Assembly: GCA_946894095.1 (NCBI GenBank)
Contig: OX335653.1
Span: 439,001 to 503,000, forward strand
DNA: 64,000 nucleotides
From: Incurvaria masculella
Taxonomy: Eukaryota; Arthropoda; Insecta; Lepidoptera; Incurvariidae
Direction: 5' to 3'
In this document: piece after piece, positions 1 through 9,240 of the stretch
Position numbering within the stretch: the stretch's first letter is position 1
Layout of the letters: each line of letters begins with the position of its first letter
Made by a program: the position numbers and the translations under genes
The notes under the pieces: model-generated
Seen by the model: the letters and a program-made list of their open reading frames with translations, nothing else
Told to the model about the DNA's origin: nothing
The model's database searches: none

Positions 1-12
1 TCAGCTCTGCAG
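1..12 (+). CDS. Possible end of an upstream PPCS exon
   Basis: The window opens with a short stretch ending in CAG followed by GTATGTGCG, a strong 5' splice donor. Read in phase 0 it ends in Gln, and the next recognised exon (8,077) starts in phase 0 with LVIAN; human PPCS has Gln before the equivalent VVVAN. The phase and the residue fit, but twelve bases are little evidence. Confidence 0.4.
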
Positions 13-302
13 GTATGTGCGTTTCTATCTATGTATACAGTTCATATTATATAACAGTGCATACTCAAATAGATACCCAGGTATGTATTAGCACTGTCGA
101 CCTTGTTACAAAAAGTTGCTTAGTAAATAACACATTAGTTATGAAATACATATTCCTGATTATATGAACTCTTGCACTGACGTTATTGTCTTTACAAAGT
201 GAAGTGAAATCAGTGAATTTAGTAGGATACATTTCAAGAACGCAAGCATTTTACACGAGTTTTAAAGAAACGTAGCTATTAATTTTGAGCCAAATTGTAT
301 AC
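13..302 (+). other. Intron sequence of the PPCS gene, left of the retrotransposon
   Basis: AT-rich sequence with no coding signal that I can see. If the donor at 13 is real, this starts an intron of about 8 kb that runs to the acceptor at 8,076. Confidence 0.4.
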
Positions 303-311
303 GAATTCATT

Positions 312-315
<4 letters not shown>
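303..315. repeat. Left target-site duplication of the retrotransposon
   Basis: GAATTCATTTCTT, identical to 5850-5862. Its last T bases run into the poly(T), so the true length may be 11 to 14 bases. Confidence 0.9.
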
Positions 316-345
<30 letters not shown>

Positions 346-414
346 CCTCTCAATTATTTTTTGGGACTTTAGCCACATTGTGACTATGTCAGCCCCATAG
401 TACATTTAGTATTT

Positions 415-3400
415 CTAGTTTCTTAATTCAAGAGATGCTTTCATAAAACTGATCAAATGTTTGCAGTCTGCTGATAGTGGCTCAGTTAGCGCATTGTGAA
501 TTGCAAAAAATAAGTTAAGCCTGTCAGTTTTGAGTTTTGCAATTAATGCATGACGCAAGCTCTCGTTCCGTTCACACTCCATCAAAAGGTGGTATTGATC
601 CTCGACTTTTGGGCATAAATCACAGTTTGGTGAATTTCGTTTGCGCATGAGGTGTGCATCTCTGTTTAATGGAGTATGTCCGGATCGGAGTCTTAGAATT
701 ATAACAGTGTCAGCACGTGAGAGCTTCGATGCCATGAACCAGGGCTGTCGGGGAGGCTCTGTTTGTATAGTCTTAAACCAAATGCCTTTCTCTAACGATC
801 TTCTATCAAAATGCTCTCTCCAAAAGTTGTAGCAAGAGATTTTCACTTTTGACAGAAAATCGTCAGGTATTTGTTTGCTGATCAAGATGTTATCACATGC
901 AACAGCCTGATTGGCCAACTGGTCGGCTTTTTCATTTCCCTCTATTCCTACATGTGATGGGATCCATTGAAATACCACATCTCTGCCCTGGGAATGTAAA
1001 TGCATGAATAACTTCAGGATTTCAAAGGCCTCATGTCTGCCGCGCGACCCCATCGTGCTATTAAGCAAGTGCTGTAGTGCGCTTTTTGAATCTGTTAGGA
1101 TAACAATTCTTTTAATATTCATACTTGTGCCATAAGAAAGAGCCTCGAGTATTGCTGTTAGCTCGACCGCCATGATTGGTATATGGGCTTCGATGTGGAA
1201 TTTCATCCCACAGTTACTCTGCGGGTCCCAAATTGCAGCACCAATACCTTTCGCATCCAGAGATCCATCTGTGAATAGTTTGTAATGCTCATGGTATTGG
1301 TTTTTTAACATTATTTCTGAAGCTAGACATAGGTATCTACTATTGCACAGTCTTTTCGCTCTATCTATGGAAGGAACACTAAGCTTAATTGCTGTTCTTA
1401 TTGGAATGCCAGCGATCCATTTAGATAGGGAATACATTGGTAATAAATCAAGTCGTTCTACAGCACACTCTTTAACATATTCATAATTAGCAGCTAAGAG
1501 AGGTAATCTATGGTTGTGCCAATAATTGTGTCCAATTGTTTCTGAAATCTTTTGTAGTAACAATATTGTAGGATCATTGAGGCGTGACAATGCTTTAAGA
1601 ATATACTTGCTAGCTAAATACTTAGTTCTTAAGTTCAGAGGGAGTATGCACAATTCACATTCCATCACATGTATTGGGGTTGTTCTGCTATAGCCACCGA
1701 TAATTCTTAAAGCTCTGTTTTGGATGACATTGAGTTTTTTGTACGTTGATTCAGAACTATTACCATAGAGCATGCATGCATAGTCTATCCGGCTGCGCAC
1801 AAGGGCTATATAAAGCCGTCTCAGATAAACCGGATGCATACCCCATGTTGTGCCCGCTAGTGTCTTAAGAATGTCCAAATATTTACATATCTTTCCATAG
1901 CTTTCATTTACATGTTTTCCCCATTTCAGGCCCTCATCCAGCCATAGCCCTAAGTATTTTACAAGTTTGGTACGCTTTATATGATATCCATTAACACAAA
2001 TATTTATAGGTGTCCTTTTATGCCCTCTAGAGAATAGACATATTTCTGTTTTTGTTGGAGATAGTTGTAAACCCATTTCACTTAGCATTTCTACAATTGT
2101 AGTAAGTGCATTTTCAATCAGATGGCTGGCGCTATTTAAGTCTGGGGTGGTAATATAGAGGACAAAGTCATCAGCATACTGCATTATCATAACATTACCA
2201 ATTTGTTTACAAATTTCAGCTGTAATTAAGTTAAACAGGACCGGTGCCATTGGGTCTCCCTGTGCAAGTCCCTTGGTGCATTTCCTTGTGATTAGTGAAT
2301 CAGTATCATAGCCTATCTCCAAAGATCGTTTGCTTAGAAAATTCCAAATATAATTGAGTATATGTTTGCCTATTTTGTAATGTTTCAGTTGGGAAATGAG
2401 TGATGTGATATTTACATTATTGTAGGCGCTCTCTATGTCTAAGAAACAGGCTAAAGTGGGTTGGTTTGCGAGTTGCCCGAGTTGTATCGAAATTACAAGT
2501 GTGGATAAATTATCAAGGCAGGATTTACCGCGCCTGAAACCAGTTGTTGTACGAGAAAATATTTTGTTTTGTTCTGCAAACCACTCTATTCTTCTTGTGA
2601 GAATAATGTTAAGAATTTTGCATGGGCAAGAAATAAGGGAGATGGGGCGCATAGATGAAAGTAGTGCTGGGTCTCGGCCCGGCTTCGGTATCGCGATAAC
2701 TCTAATTTTTCTCCACTGGTTAGGCACATGTCCTGTATGTAAGATCTTATTAAATAAATTGAGCAATATCGCTTTCCCTGCAGGCGGAAGATTAAACAGC
2801 ATAGAATATGTGATCCCATCCGCTCCAGGGGCAGTGTCCTTTGTCTTGTGAGCATTGTCAATTTCTTCAAGTGTGACGGCAACATCGAGGGGGCCATTAT
2901 CGACATCATCAAATGATATCGCGGGCTCTTCGACTGTGTCAGGAGCGAGAGAGCACAGTAGTTCCTCCATTTGGACTTTGTCGGTGGGCCTAGTGCCTCC
3001 ACGGATGCCCTTCATCCACTTCATCTTCTTCCACATTTCTGACAATGTAGTTTGGCCGTTAATGCTATCACAAAAGTCATTCCAACTTCTGGATTTTGCT
3101 TGCCTGGCTTCTCTACGTGTTTCCGTGACCTTTTCTTGTAATATTTCAAGATCTCGGGGGCATCCATTTCTTCTGAACGAGGCCAGGGCAAGTCGTCGTT
3201 GAGCTACAAGCTTCGATAGGTTGGTCTGCCACCACGGCTTGGGACGGAATTTGGTTAGTGGATTTTCATTCATTTTAAGCCAGGGAATGCTCTTGTCTGC
3301 AGCTAAGTTTATAGCATTTATGAACAAGTCATATGCTTCTTGTACATTTTCTGGCATTATAATGACGGGTAGAGATTCCGTAAGATATTCTTTATATTTT

Positions 3401-4128
3401 GTCCAGTCCGCTGCTTTCATGTTTCTCCTGGCTTGTTGTCGTGGGTTATTTTCATACCCAATGGATACTTTTAAAACGATGTGGTCACTGCCAAGAGATT
3501 CATTAGTTGTCTTCCAGTCCATCACAGTTGCAAGGTCTGCAGTGCAAAAAGTAATGTCAGGGGCTGTTTTTCGCAGAACTCCGTTCACAAGTTGAATTCG
3601 CGTCTCTCTGCCATTATTTAATGTCACATAGTTATTTGTGAAACAGGCATTGTGAATACGGTTCCCCCTAGAGTCGTTTCTTTGAAACCAACTGTTGTGA
3701 TGGCCATTAAAATCTCCACCTATCACTGTTTCATTATCAAATTGGGAAAATATGGTATCCCAGTCGTCTTGACTTGTATGGGCAGAGGAGGGACAATAAA
3801 TTGCTATGATTTTTTTCAAGGGATGGCAATTTAACAACTTAACACCTATTATCTCTATTCTTTCATTGCTGTTGTTTACTGTTAAGATTGCTGTCCTTAT
3901 TGATCTGTGTATGGCAATTAATACTCCACCATATCCATCTTGTCGATCTTTGCGCACTATTGAGTAACCGTTTAACTTAAAAATGGTTTCAGGCTCCAAC
4001 CATGTTTCAGATATTAAAGCAATATGTATTGTTTCTTGAGATAGTAGCAGTTCAAAGTCACAACGCTTCGGGTAGATACTTTGGGCATTCCACTGCATGA
4101 TATTAATGTGCCGTATTGGATTAGGCAT
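415..4128 (-). CDS. Retrotransposon ORF2: endonuclease, reverse transcriptase, RNase H
   Basis: A 1,237-residue polyprotein that nicks target DNA and copies the element RNA into it. Residues 1 to about 230 form an APE-type endonuclease (SETWLEPE near 40, GGDFNGHHNSW near 138, SDHIVL near 215). The reverse transcriptase fills roughly 430-720, with KTKDTAPGADGI, GLAQGDPMAPVLFNL and the catalytic YADD at about 651. RNase H follows at about 950 (FTDGSLDAKG, then VELTAILEAL, LTDSKSAL and IPSHVGIEGNEKAD). A C-terminal Cys/His motif (CDLCPKVEDQYHLLMEC) closes the protein. All key acidic residues that I can see are kept. The start ATG at 4128 overlaps the ORF1 stop by 8 bases, so translation probably depends on reinitiation or stop-start coupling. 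Confidence 0.95.
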   Translation of the reverse strand: MPNPIRHINIMQWNAQSIYPKRCDFELLLSQETIHIALISETWLEPETIFKLNGYSIVRKDRQDGYGGVLIAIHRSIRTAILTVNNSNERIEIIGVKLLNCHPLKKIIAIYCPSSAHTSQDDWDTIFSQFDNETVIGGDFNGHHNSWFQRNDSRGNRIHNACFTNNYVTLNNGRETRIQLVNGVLRKTAPDITFCTADLATVMDWKTTNESLGSDHIVLKVSIGYENNPRQQARRNMKAADWTKYKEYLTESLPVIIMPENVQEAYDLFINAINLAADKSIPWLKMNENPLTKFRPKPWWQTNLSKLVAQRRLALASFRRNGCPRDLEILQEKVTETRREARQAKSRSWNDFCDSINGQTTLSEMWKKMKWMKGIRGGTRPTDKVQMEELLCSLAPDTVEEPAISFDDVDNGPLDVAVTLEEIDNAHKTKDTAPGADGITYSMLFNLPPAGKAILLNLFNKILHTGHVPNQWRKIRVIAIPKPGRDPALLSSMRPISLISCPCKILNIILTRRIEWFAEQNKIFSRTTTGFRRGKSCLDNLSTLVISIQLGQLANQPTLACFLDIESAYNNVNITSLISQLKHYKIGKHILNYIWNFLSKRSLEIGYDTDSLITRKCTKGLAQGDPMAPVLFNLITAEICKQIGNVMIMQYADDFVLYITTPDLNSASHLIENALTTIVEMLSEMGLQLSPTKTEICLFSRGHKRTPINICVNGYHIKRTKLVKYLGLWLDEGLKWGKHVNESYGKICKYLDILKTLAGTTWGMHPVYLRRLYIALVRSRIDYACMLYGNSSESTYKKLNVIQNRALRIIGGYSRTTPIHVMECELCILPLNLRTKYLASKYILKALSRLNDPTILLLQKISETIGHNYWHNHRLPLLAANYEYVKECAVERLDLLPMYSLSKWIAGIPIRTAIKLSVPSIDRAKRLCNSRYLCLASEIMLKNQYHEHYKLFTDGSLDAKGIGAAIWDPQSNCGMKFHIEAHIPIMAVELTAILEALSYGTSMNIKRIVILTDSKSALQHLLNSTMGSRGRHEAFEILKLFMHLHSQGRDVVFQWIPSHVGIEGNEKADQLANQAVACDNILISKQIPDDFLSKVKISCYNFWREHFDRRSLEKGIWFKTIQTEPPRQPWFMASKLSRADTVIILRLRSGHTPLNRDAHLMRKRNSPNCDLCPKVEDQYHLLMECERNESLRHALIAKLKTDRLNLFFAIHNALTEPLSADCKHLISFMKASLELRN

Positions 4129-5617
4129 TGAACATATTTAAAACAGAGCCGTTCGAAACTACTGTCATCATATAACTAATTGCCTGTTTAACTAGTACTT
4201 CTATTATGGCAGTTATCTTATCTCCCCAGGTCAACGTGCTCCTAAAGGCTATTTCTTGAATCTTTTCCAATAAGCGTCTCCACACAGAGGGGCTGTTATC
4301 AGGGGTCGTGTGATCTTGCTGCATTGGTACGGAATCAGTTTTTACTGTATCTGAAGAGTTCTCATCGTACATCCTTGGTGGTGGATTACTCTGTGTTTTC
4401 GGGATTGGTTTGAGGAGATCAGTTCGACGTGGGCGCGGCGGAGGCATCATTGAAATAGAGGGGCAGGCGGGCTCCTGAGGCTTGTCCTCTTCCCGCTTGT
4501 TTGCTGCAGTTACTGAAGCGTAAGTGCGTAACATAGAAGGGGAAGAGCTGACTGCGGATAGGCATGGCACGACGGCAATTTCAGGCTGGTGGCTTTGTTG
4601 AGCATTGCTGCGTACAAGCTCTTCTCTCTTTTTCAATGCTACCTTGTACGTGACATTTTCATCCGTCATTATCTTTCGTATGGCTTTTTCTTTGGAATAG
4701 ATGGGGCAAGTCCTGTCCAGAGATATGTGGGGGCCATTGCAGTTTTTGCACTTGTAGGAAGAAGACTCACAATTTTCATGTTTGGCTCCACATTTAGGGC
4801 ATGTCTTCTTTAAACCGTCGGGGCAAACTTTGTAATTATGGCCAAAGCGCCAGCAGGTCGAGCATTGAGTTACTGGAAAGCTGTAAGGTTCCACGCTGCA
4901 CTTTATTCCATATGCATAAACAAATTGAGGTAAACGTGGTCCAAGAAAGCACACCCTTATTGCTTCCGATTTTGTCCACTCACCGAACGCAATCTTCTTC
5001 TGGAGGCGAGTTATGGAAACTATTTGTATTTCACATTCTAAGATGTTCATGATTTCGTCGGTCTCCATGTTTAAATCAATATCTCGAACTACACCGAAAG
5101 ACTGCTGAGTTTCAGTTGTTCTTGTGCATTTGATATTATTCTTTATTAGTTCTTCGTTTTCGAGGACTTGCTTTAAGCTGTCTTCAGATTCACACCTGAC
5201 GAGTGCCTTGTATGGAGTGAGGTATTTAATCTTTGTAATGCCTTTATTGCCTTTGAGCAGGCGAGCTAAAGCAAGTTGCTTAGGTAAAATTTGTTTTCCT
5301 ACCAGGTAGGCCTCGCATTCTTCGACGCTAGTAGTATTTTCTTTAAAATTTGTGTGGTTTGTCCTCTTGCGTTTTTGCACCAGTTGGAATCCAACACTTT
5401 CCTCATCTGAAGACTCTCTTGGACGTCGCCTGCTGGTGGTGGGAAATTCGTCGGTTGCAGTCGGTGTGTTGGTCATGTCAGACTCATCCCATTCCAGCTC
5501 TGCGGTGATAATCTGGTCTTCGGGTACTTCTACGAGGTCTGCAACCATCTCGAGGTCCTGTTCATCTTCTGAGGTCAGGTCTCCAGCTCCTGTCTCTCCA
5601 GGATGAGGCACTTCCAT
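4121..5617 (-). CDS. Retrotransposon ORF1: Gag-like nucleic-acid-binding protein
   Basis: A 498-residue RNA-binding protein that packages the element RNA. The N-terminus is acidic, a likely RRM-like region lies at about 110-240, and three zinc knuckles follow: CSTCWRFGHNYKVC (CX2CX4HX4C), then CPKCGAKHENC, then CKNCNGPHISLDRTC. This triple-knuckle layout is typical of Jockey and I element Gag proteins. A proline-rich stretch follows the knuckles. The stop codon overlaps the ORF2 ATG. I see no internal stop or frameshift, in contrast to the other ORF1-type sequence 600 bases upstream in the same intron. Confidence 0.92.
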   Translation of the reverse strand: MEVPHPGETGAGDLTSEDEQDLEMVADLVEVPEDQIITAELEWDESDMTNTPTATDEFPTTSRRRPRESSDEESVGFQLVQKRKRTNHTNFKENTTSVEECEAYLVGKQILPKQLALARLLKGNKGITKIKYLTPYKALVRCESEDSLKQVLENEELIKNNIKCTRTTETQQSFGVVRDIDLNMETDEIMNILECEIQIVSITRLQKKIAFGEWTKSEAIRVCFLGPRLPQFVYAYGIKCSVEPYSFPVTQCSTCWRFGHNYKVCPDGLKKTCPKCGAKHENCESSSYKCKNCNGPHISLDRTCPIYSKEKAIRKIMTDENVTYKVALKKREELVRSNAQQSHQPEIAVVPCLSAVSSSPSMLRTYASVTAANKREEDKPQEPACPSISMMPPPRPRRTDLLKPIPKTQSNPPPRMYDENSSDTVKTDSVPMQQDHTTPDNSPSVWRRLLEKIQEIAFRSTLTWGDKITAIIEVLVKQAISYMMTVVSNGSVLNMFNA

Positions 5618-5849
5618 TTTTTTTATTTTTGAGGGTAGTTATGAATATTACACTATAGCCTAGAATTCAAATTTAAGTCACTTTTAGGCCTTCTAGGGTC
5701 AAACCCACACTAGTACTGTGAGTTTGGGTAGTCACCAGCACCTTGCACTACACACTGACTTTGCACTTATTTGTCTGAAATTACTGTAGGCAAATTATGT
5801 GAGCACATGAAAATGAAGCTCAATGACAGCTGACAGCTGACTTCACAAT

Positions 5850-5862
5850 GAATTCATTTCTT
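5850..5862. repeat. Right target-site duplication of the retrotransposon
   Basis: Second copy of GAATTCATTTCTT, directly outside the 5' end of the minus-strand element. Confidence 0.9.
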
Positions 5863-6186
5863 TATTCTTCTTCATCTACATTCTTTATTCATCTACATAA
5901 GCCACCAAACATGGTTTAATTTAAAAAAAAATAATGTTTTAAGAATGTTTATAATAACCGATAAGTAATATGTATTTTCGAAAAAGAGGGTAAGGCCTAG
6001 TCGTTACTTAGGGAAAAAACATAAATACTGCCATATTTGGAGCATAAAGTTATATATATGTTTACATAATTATGTGCTTAGAATTACCTGCATATCCATA
6101 CACACACTAGACCATAACATACCTACGCAGGGAGCACTGACAACATGATACACAACACTAATAGTGACACTTTTAGGTAATGACAC
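5863..6186 (+). other. Intron sequence between two retroelements
   Basis: AT-rich, with no coding potential or repeat that I recognise. Confidence 0.4.
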
Positions 6187-7044
6187 TTAGGCACGATGAG
6201 AAATAGCTCCTTTCCCTGACCGGGGCGGCTGTCTGCGGGGCCCTGGCGGCTTGGGGAGTGAGGCCGCGACTGGGGCGGCCGAGTTTAGCTTCATAGCTTC
6301 CTGCAGCTCCTCCAGCGTGTAGATCCGCCTCCTCGCGCCGTCACGCAGCGCCACATGGATGACGCCGTCGTTAGTCTAGCGGCAGCCGACATCAAACGAT
6401 TCTCGCACCTTCGCGTACAGCTCCTGCCGCTTTCGCGTGAGTGCCTCGGTGAGCAGGAGGCCGCTGCCCTTGAGCTTTGCCTTGCTGCTCCACACCGCAC
6501 CTCGCGCCTCCGACGAGTCGAAATTGATGATGATGGGTCGCGGCCGCGCGTCGCCGCAGCCTCCGCCACCGTCGGTGGGTTTCGATTTGCCGAGGCGGAA
6601 ACTGCTATAAATCGCAGACATCTCCAGGGGCAATGACAGGCGCTCCTTGAGTGTTGCCACTGCGACCGCTTTGGTGTTCTCGTCGGGCGACTCGAGCACC
6701 CCGTGCAGCATGAGAGTGTTCTTCTTAGTGATTGCTTCAAGGTGGTCCACCCTGCGGTCGACCTCCCGAAGATGCTCCTGAAGCGAAGCGAGCATGGACA
6801 GAATTGTAGATTTGAATGCGTAGAACTCGTTCGCTAGTCCGTCTAGACTCAGGGAGAGTGCTCGCGCCGGCGTCGGCGGCGGGTCGGTGAGGGGCGGGGG
6901 GGGCCCGCCGGGCTCCGTGGCCGCCGCTGCTTGCACCTTCTTCAACTTGTCTTCAAACTGAGACATCATGCTCACACACAGCTGCTGCACGTATTGGGGA
7001 TTCGTCGGCTGAGACATCACGTACTTACATAGGCACTTACGCAC
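6187..7044 (-). pseudogene. Retroelement ORF1p-like gene (coiled coil plus RRM-like), broken by one TAG
   Basis: The reading frame runs 222 residues to a TAG at 6376-6378, then continues in the same frame for 62 codons to TAA at 6187. A likely start is the second Met (MSQPTNPQ, at 7017). Order of parts: a Pro-rich linker, a heptad-like segment (FKSTILSMLASLQEHLREVD), then an RRM/CTD-like region (TLMLHGVLES, RPIIINFDSSEA, KLKGSGLLLTEALT). The sequence after the stop (TNDGVIHVALRDGARRRIYT) continues this domain smoothly, so the TAG is most simply a TGG-to-TAG change. This resembles LINE ORF1p-type proteins; I see no ORF2 beside it. It is much more GC-rich than the surrounding intron. A stop-codon readthrough gene is possible but less likely. 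Confidence 0.65.
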
Positions 7045-8076
7045 TTATTGATCGATATAGTACGCACTAGTTGATAATAATTATTGTGGTGTCTTTTTGG
7101 CAACTACGATACACTTAGGGTGAATACTGCAGGTCTTACGACGAGATTATTGTTTTTCCATTAAAAACATTAAGAAATTAACACGAATAAACTCTTTATT
7201 TTAAGTTAAATTTCTTTTTAGTTAGTTTTAAATTTCTTTTTGCAACAGTTTCCGCAAACGGCTATCGGCATTAGCAATAACAGTTACAAACGTTTTCGAA
7301 GACCAGTGGAAACGCCCACGACTAGTAGGTAGCAGCAAATATTTTTTAAGCATTGATTTGGTGGATCTTGAAAAAAAAATTCAGTGAAGTTTCTTGCCAT
7401 TTGTTCTTCATTGTGGCTAAATAAAAAAAAACAGTTTTCTTGGTGGTTAGGATAGTAAAGATACTCCGGTAACCTCAGTAACTGTGTGTGGTCAGTCTGT
7501 AATTATTTTTTGTTACCATATTGATCAGCACACTGCATAATAAATGACTATTGTTATTTGTAATTTAGTATGTATGTAATTTAGTTATGATCTATTTGTA
7601 ATTTAGTATTGTCAATTCCAATTTGGACTTTCAATAAATCCAATTTATTTTCGTCGCAAATCAGGTAGCAGGCGTCGGTGATCCGCGACGGCTGCTTAGC
7701 TTTCATTCAAGCCTCGCCAGGCCTAAGTGATCGCCAGACAGCCTTGGCTTCCATTCTCTATCAAATATATGACAAAGGATGACAAAAAAGAAAAACGTTA
7801 ATATCAGTGTGTAGCTTAAACAAATGGGAACCGTAATCTCGTAATTCAAATCAAGAAGGTCAATTGGTCAGTATGCAACGAATAGCATTCGGTGCTCATC
7901 TAGTCAATTAGTGTGGTCTTTTCATGATATGTCGCAAGCAAATGGGCCTTCCACTTCATATAGTCCACAACGATAGACAGCCTATAAAATTGTATACATC
8001 AATTCTAAAGGCTTGATCAATTCGTGGTGAATTTCCATAGGAATGATGACAATAAAGAGATATGATGTAATTTCAG
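7045..8076 (+). other. Intron sequence before the PPCS exon
   Basis: AT-rich intron. No ORF or repeat is recognised. It ends in the acceptor TGTAATTTCAG at 8,076. Confidence 0.5.
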
Positions 8077-8628
8077 CTGGTGATCGCCAACAACCTGCAG
8101 ACGCGGCGGCACCGCGTTGTGCTGGTCACTTCTGACGTCAGCCAGGAGATCTTGCTCACTCGGGAAGAAGTTCACGCAGGTAATTACACTGTCACCACAC
8201 TCAAGTACCGAACTCACTGAAGCACTAGAGCTCGCTGGGGTCGCCGGGGGACACGCTGCTAACCGCGCCCTCTGTACTGACTGTCCTTAATCACTGTACG
8301 GACTCTGTACCCTCCCCCAATGTCCCGCTGGCATGGACATAGAGTCGCTGATCGTGCAGGATGTCTTGCAGGCACCGGGAGCACATAGAGCTTGAGAGCT
8401 CGCTGGAGTCGACCCCGGACGTGCAGCTGACCGCACCCTCCGTGCTGACTACTCACTCACTCACTGTAATGACATTGTATCCTCCCCAAACGTCCCGCAG
8501 GCATGGACATAGAGTCGCTGATTGTGCTGGACGTCGTGCAGCGGCACCGGGAGCACATAGAGCACGAGAGCTCGCTTGAGTCGCCGGCGGACGTCCAGCG
8601 GGCGGCGCCCGCCGCCCCGCTACGCTGA
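8077..8628 (+). CDS. Ppcs: Phosphopantothenoylcysteine synthetase (PPCS), C-terminal exons (partial gene)
   Basis: PPCS joins cysteine to 4'-phosphopantothenate, the second step of coenzyme A synthesis, in the cytosol. Two exons, 8077-8179 and 8501-8628, join in phase 1 (GCA G / GC ATG) to give 76 residues and a TGA. The pieces LVIANNLQTRRHRVVLVTSD, SQEILLTREEVHAGMDIESL and IVLDVVQRHREHIE line up along their length with the C-terminus of human PPCS (pattern VAN-L-R, V--VT-D, L--EE---G--IE--IV----RH). Splice sites are TTTCAG/CTG, GCAG/GTAATT and CCCGCAG/GC. The last 20 residues are Ala/Pro-rich and less conserved. The N-terminal half lies left of the window. The terminal exon is preceded by degenerate copies of itself. 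Confidence 0.8.
8218..8500 (+). repeat. Degenerate tandem copies of the PPCS terminal exon (170-bp unit)
   Basis: The functional exon start at 8501 has a counterpart exactly 170 bases upstream at 8331 (same GCATGGACATAGAGTCGCTGA), and the tail of a third copy begins near 8220. The 8331 copy has CTG instead of CAG at its acceptor and a 2-base deletion that shifts the frame and gives an early stop. Only the last copy can act as the exon. Confidence 0.8.
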
Positions 8629-9240
8629 GTGTCGCTTGGCCGCCTCCCCTCGCACCGCGGCAGGCGCATCTACCTCTATGGGGACTAGGCGGCCACGCCC
8701 ACTTGTCGGTGGGTTATTCATTAATACAGGGTGCACGGCAAACGTGATCACGCTTAATGATATTATACATCTTTCGAACACATCCAGTCCTATTCAAAAT
8801 TGTCAGTCTTAATATAAACTATTTTTTATCAAGGAGGCAAAGTCATCTTTACACATTAGTCCATCAAATATTAAAATAAGGATGGCAACCAACATGGTGT
8901 GACGGGCGACTGGTGGTCACCCCGCAACTTGCTGTCATTTGACTCGGTTTTGTTTTCTCAAAAAACAAAAACGTTCAGACGCAGATGTCATTGCCTGATA
9001 TTAAGTGCCACATATCAAGCAAATTGGAACACTGGTTTTCAAATTAATAGTAAACTACGTTTTTTTGGGAACAGAGCTTACGGACCTTTCTTAACACTGA
9101 TGGCTCTGAATGAGACTAACAATGTACAAAAGTAAATGTTATAATTTGTAAAAATATTTGATGGTAATTTTTTTGACCACATATTTTTGTAAATCCTCTG
9201 AAACATTACGAGAATAAAGTTTTCTATTCACACAAATTTC
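8629..9240 (+). other. Probable 3' UTR of PPCS
   Basis: Sequence after the PPCS stop, with no other gene; a candidate poly(A) signal, AATAAA, lies at 9213-9218. The extent is inferred. Confidence 0.45.
9213..9218 (+). promoter_or_regulatory. Candidate polyadenylation signal
   Basis: AATAAA about 585 bases after the PPCS stop. Other weak signals exist nearby, so usage is uncertain. Confidence 0.4.

Larger units (their letters stand above)
316..5849 (-). mobile_element. Full-length non-LTR retrotransposon (Jockey/I/LOA group) with target-site duplication
   Basis: The element lies on the minus strand. It has two overlapping open ORFs and ends in a poly(A) tail, seen as 32 T on the plus strand at 314-345. 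The same 13 bases, GAATTCATTTCTT, stand at 303-315 and 5850-5862, which is a target-site duplication as left by target-primed reverse transcription. The 5' UTR is about 230 bases and begins with a short repeated CAGCTGT motif. RNase H behind the reverse transcriptase, and three CCHC knuckles in ORF1, point to the I/LOA/Jockey group; the exact clade needs a tree. Open ORFs, a long tail and a perfect duplication suggest a recent, possibly still competent insertion. Confidence 0.93.

Noticed and set aside
6291..6740. 149-codon minus-strand ORF in another frame
   Set aside because: Shadow of the GC-rich ORF1p-like pseudogene; Arg/Ser-rich with no motif.
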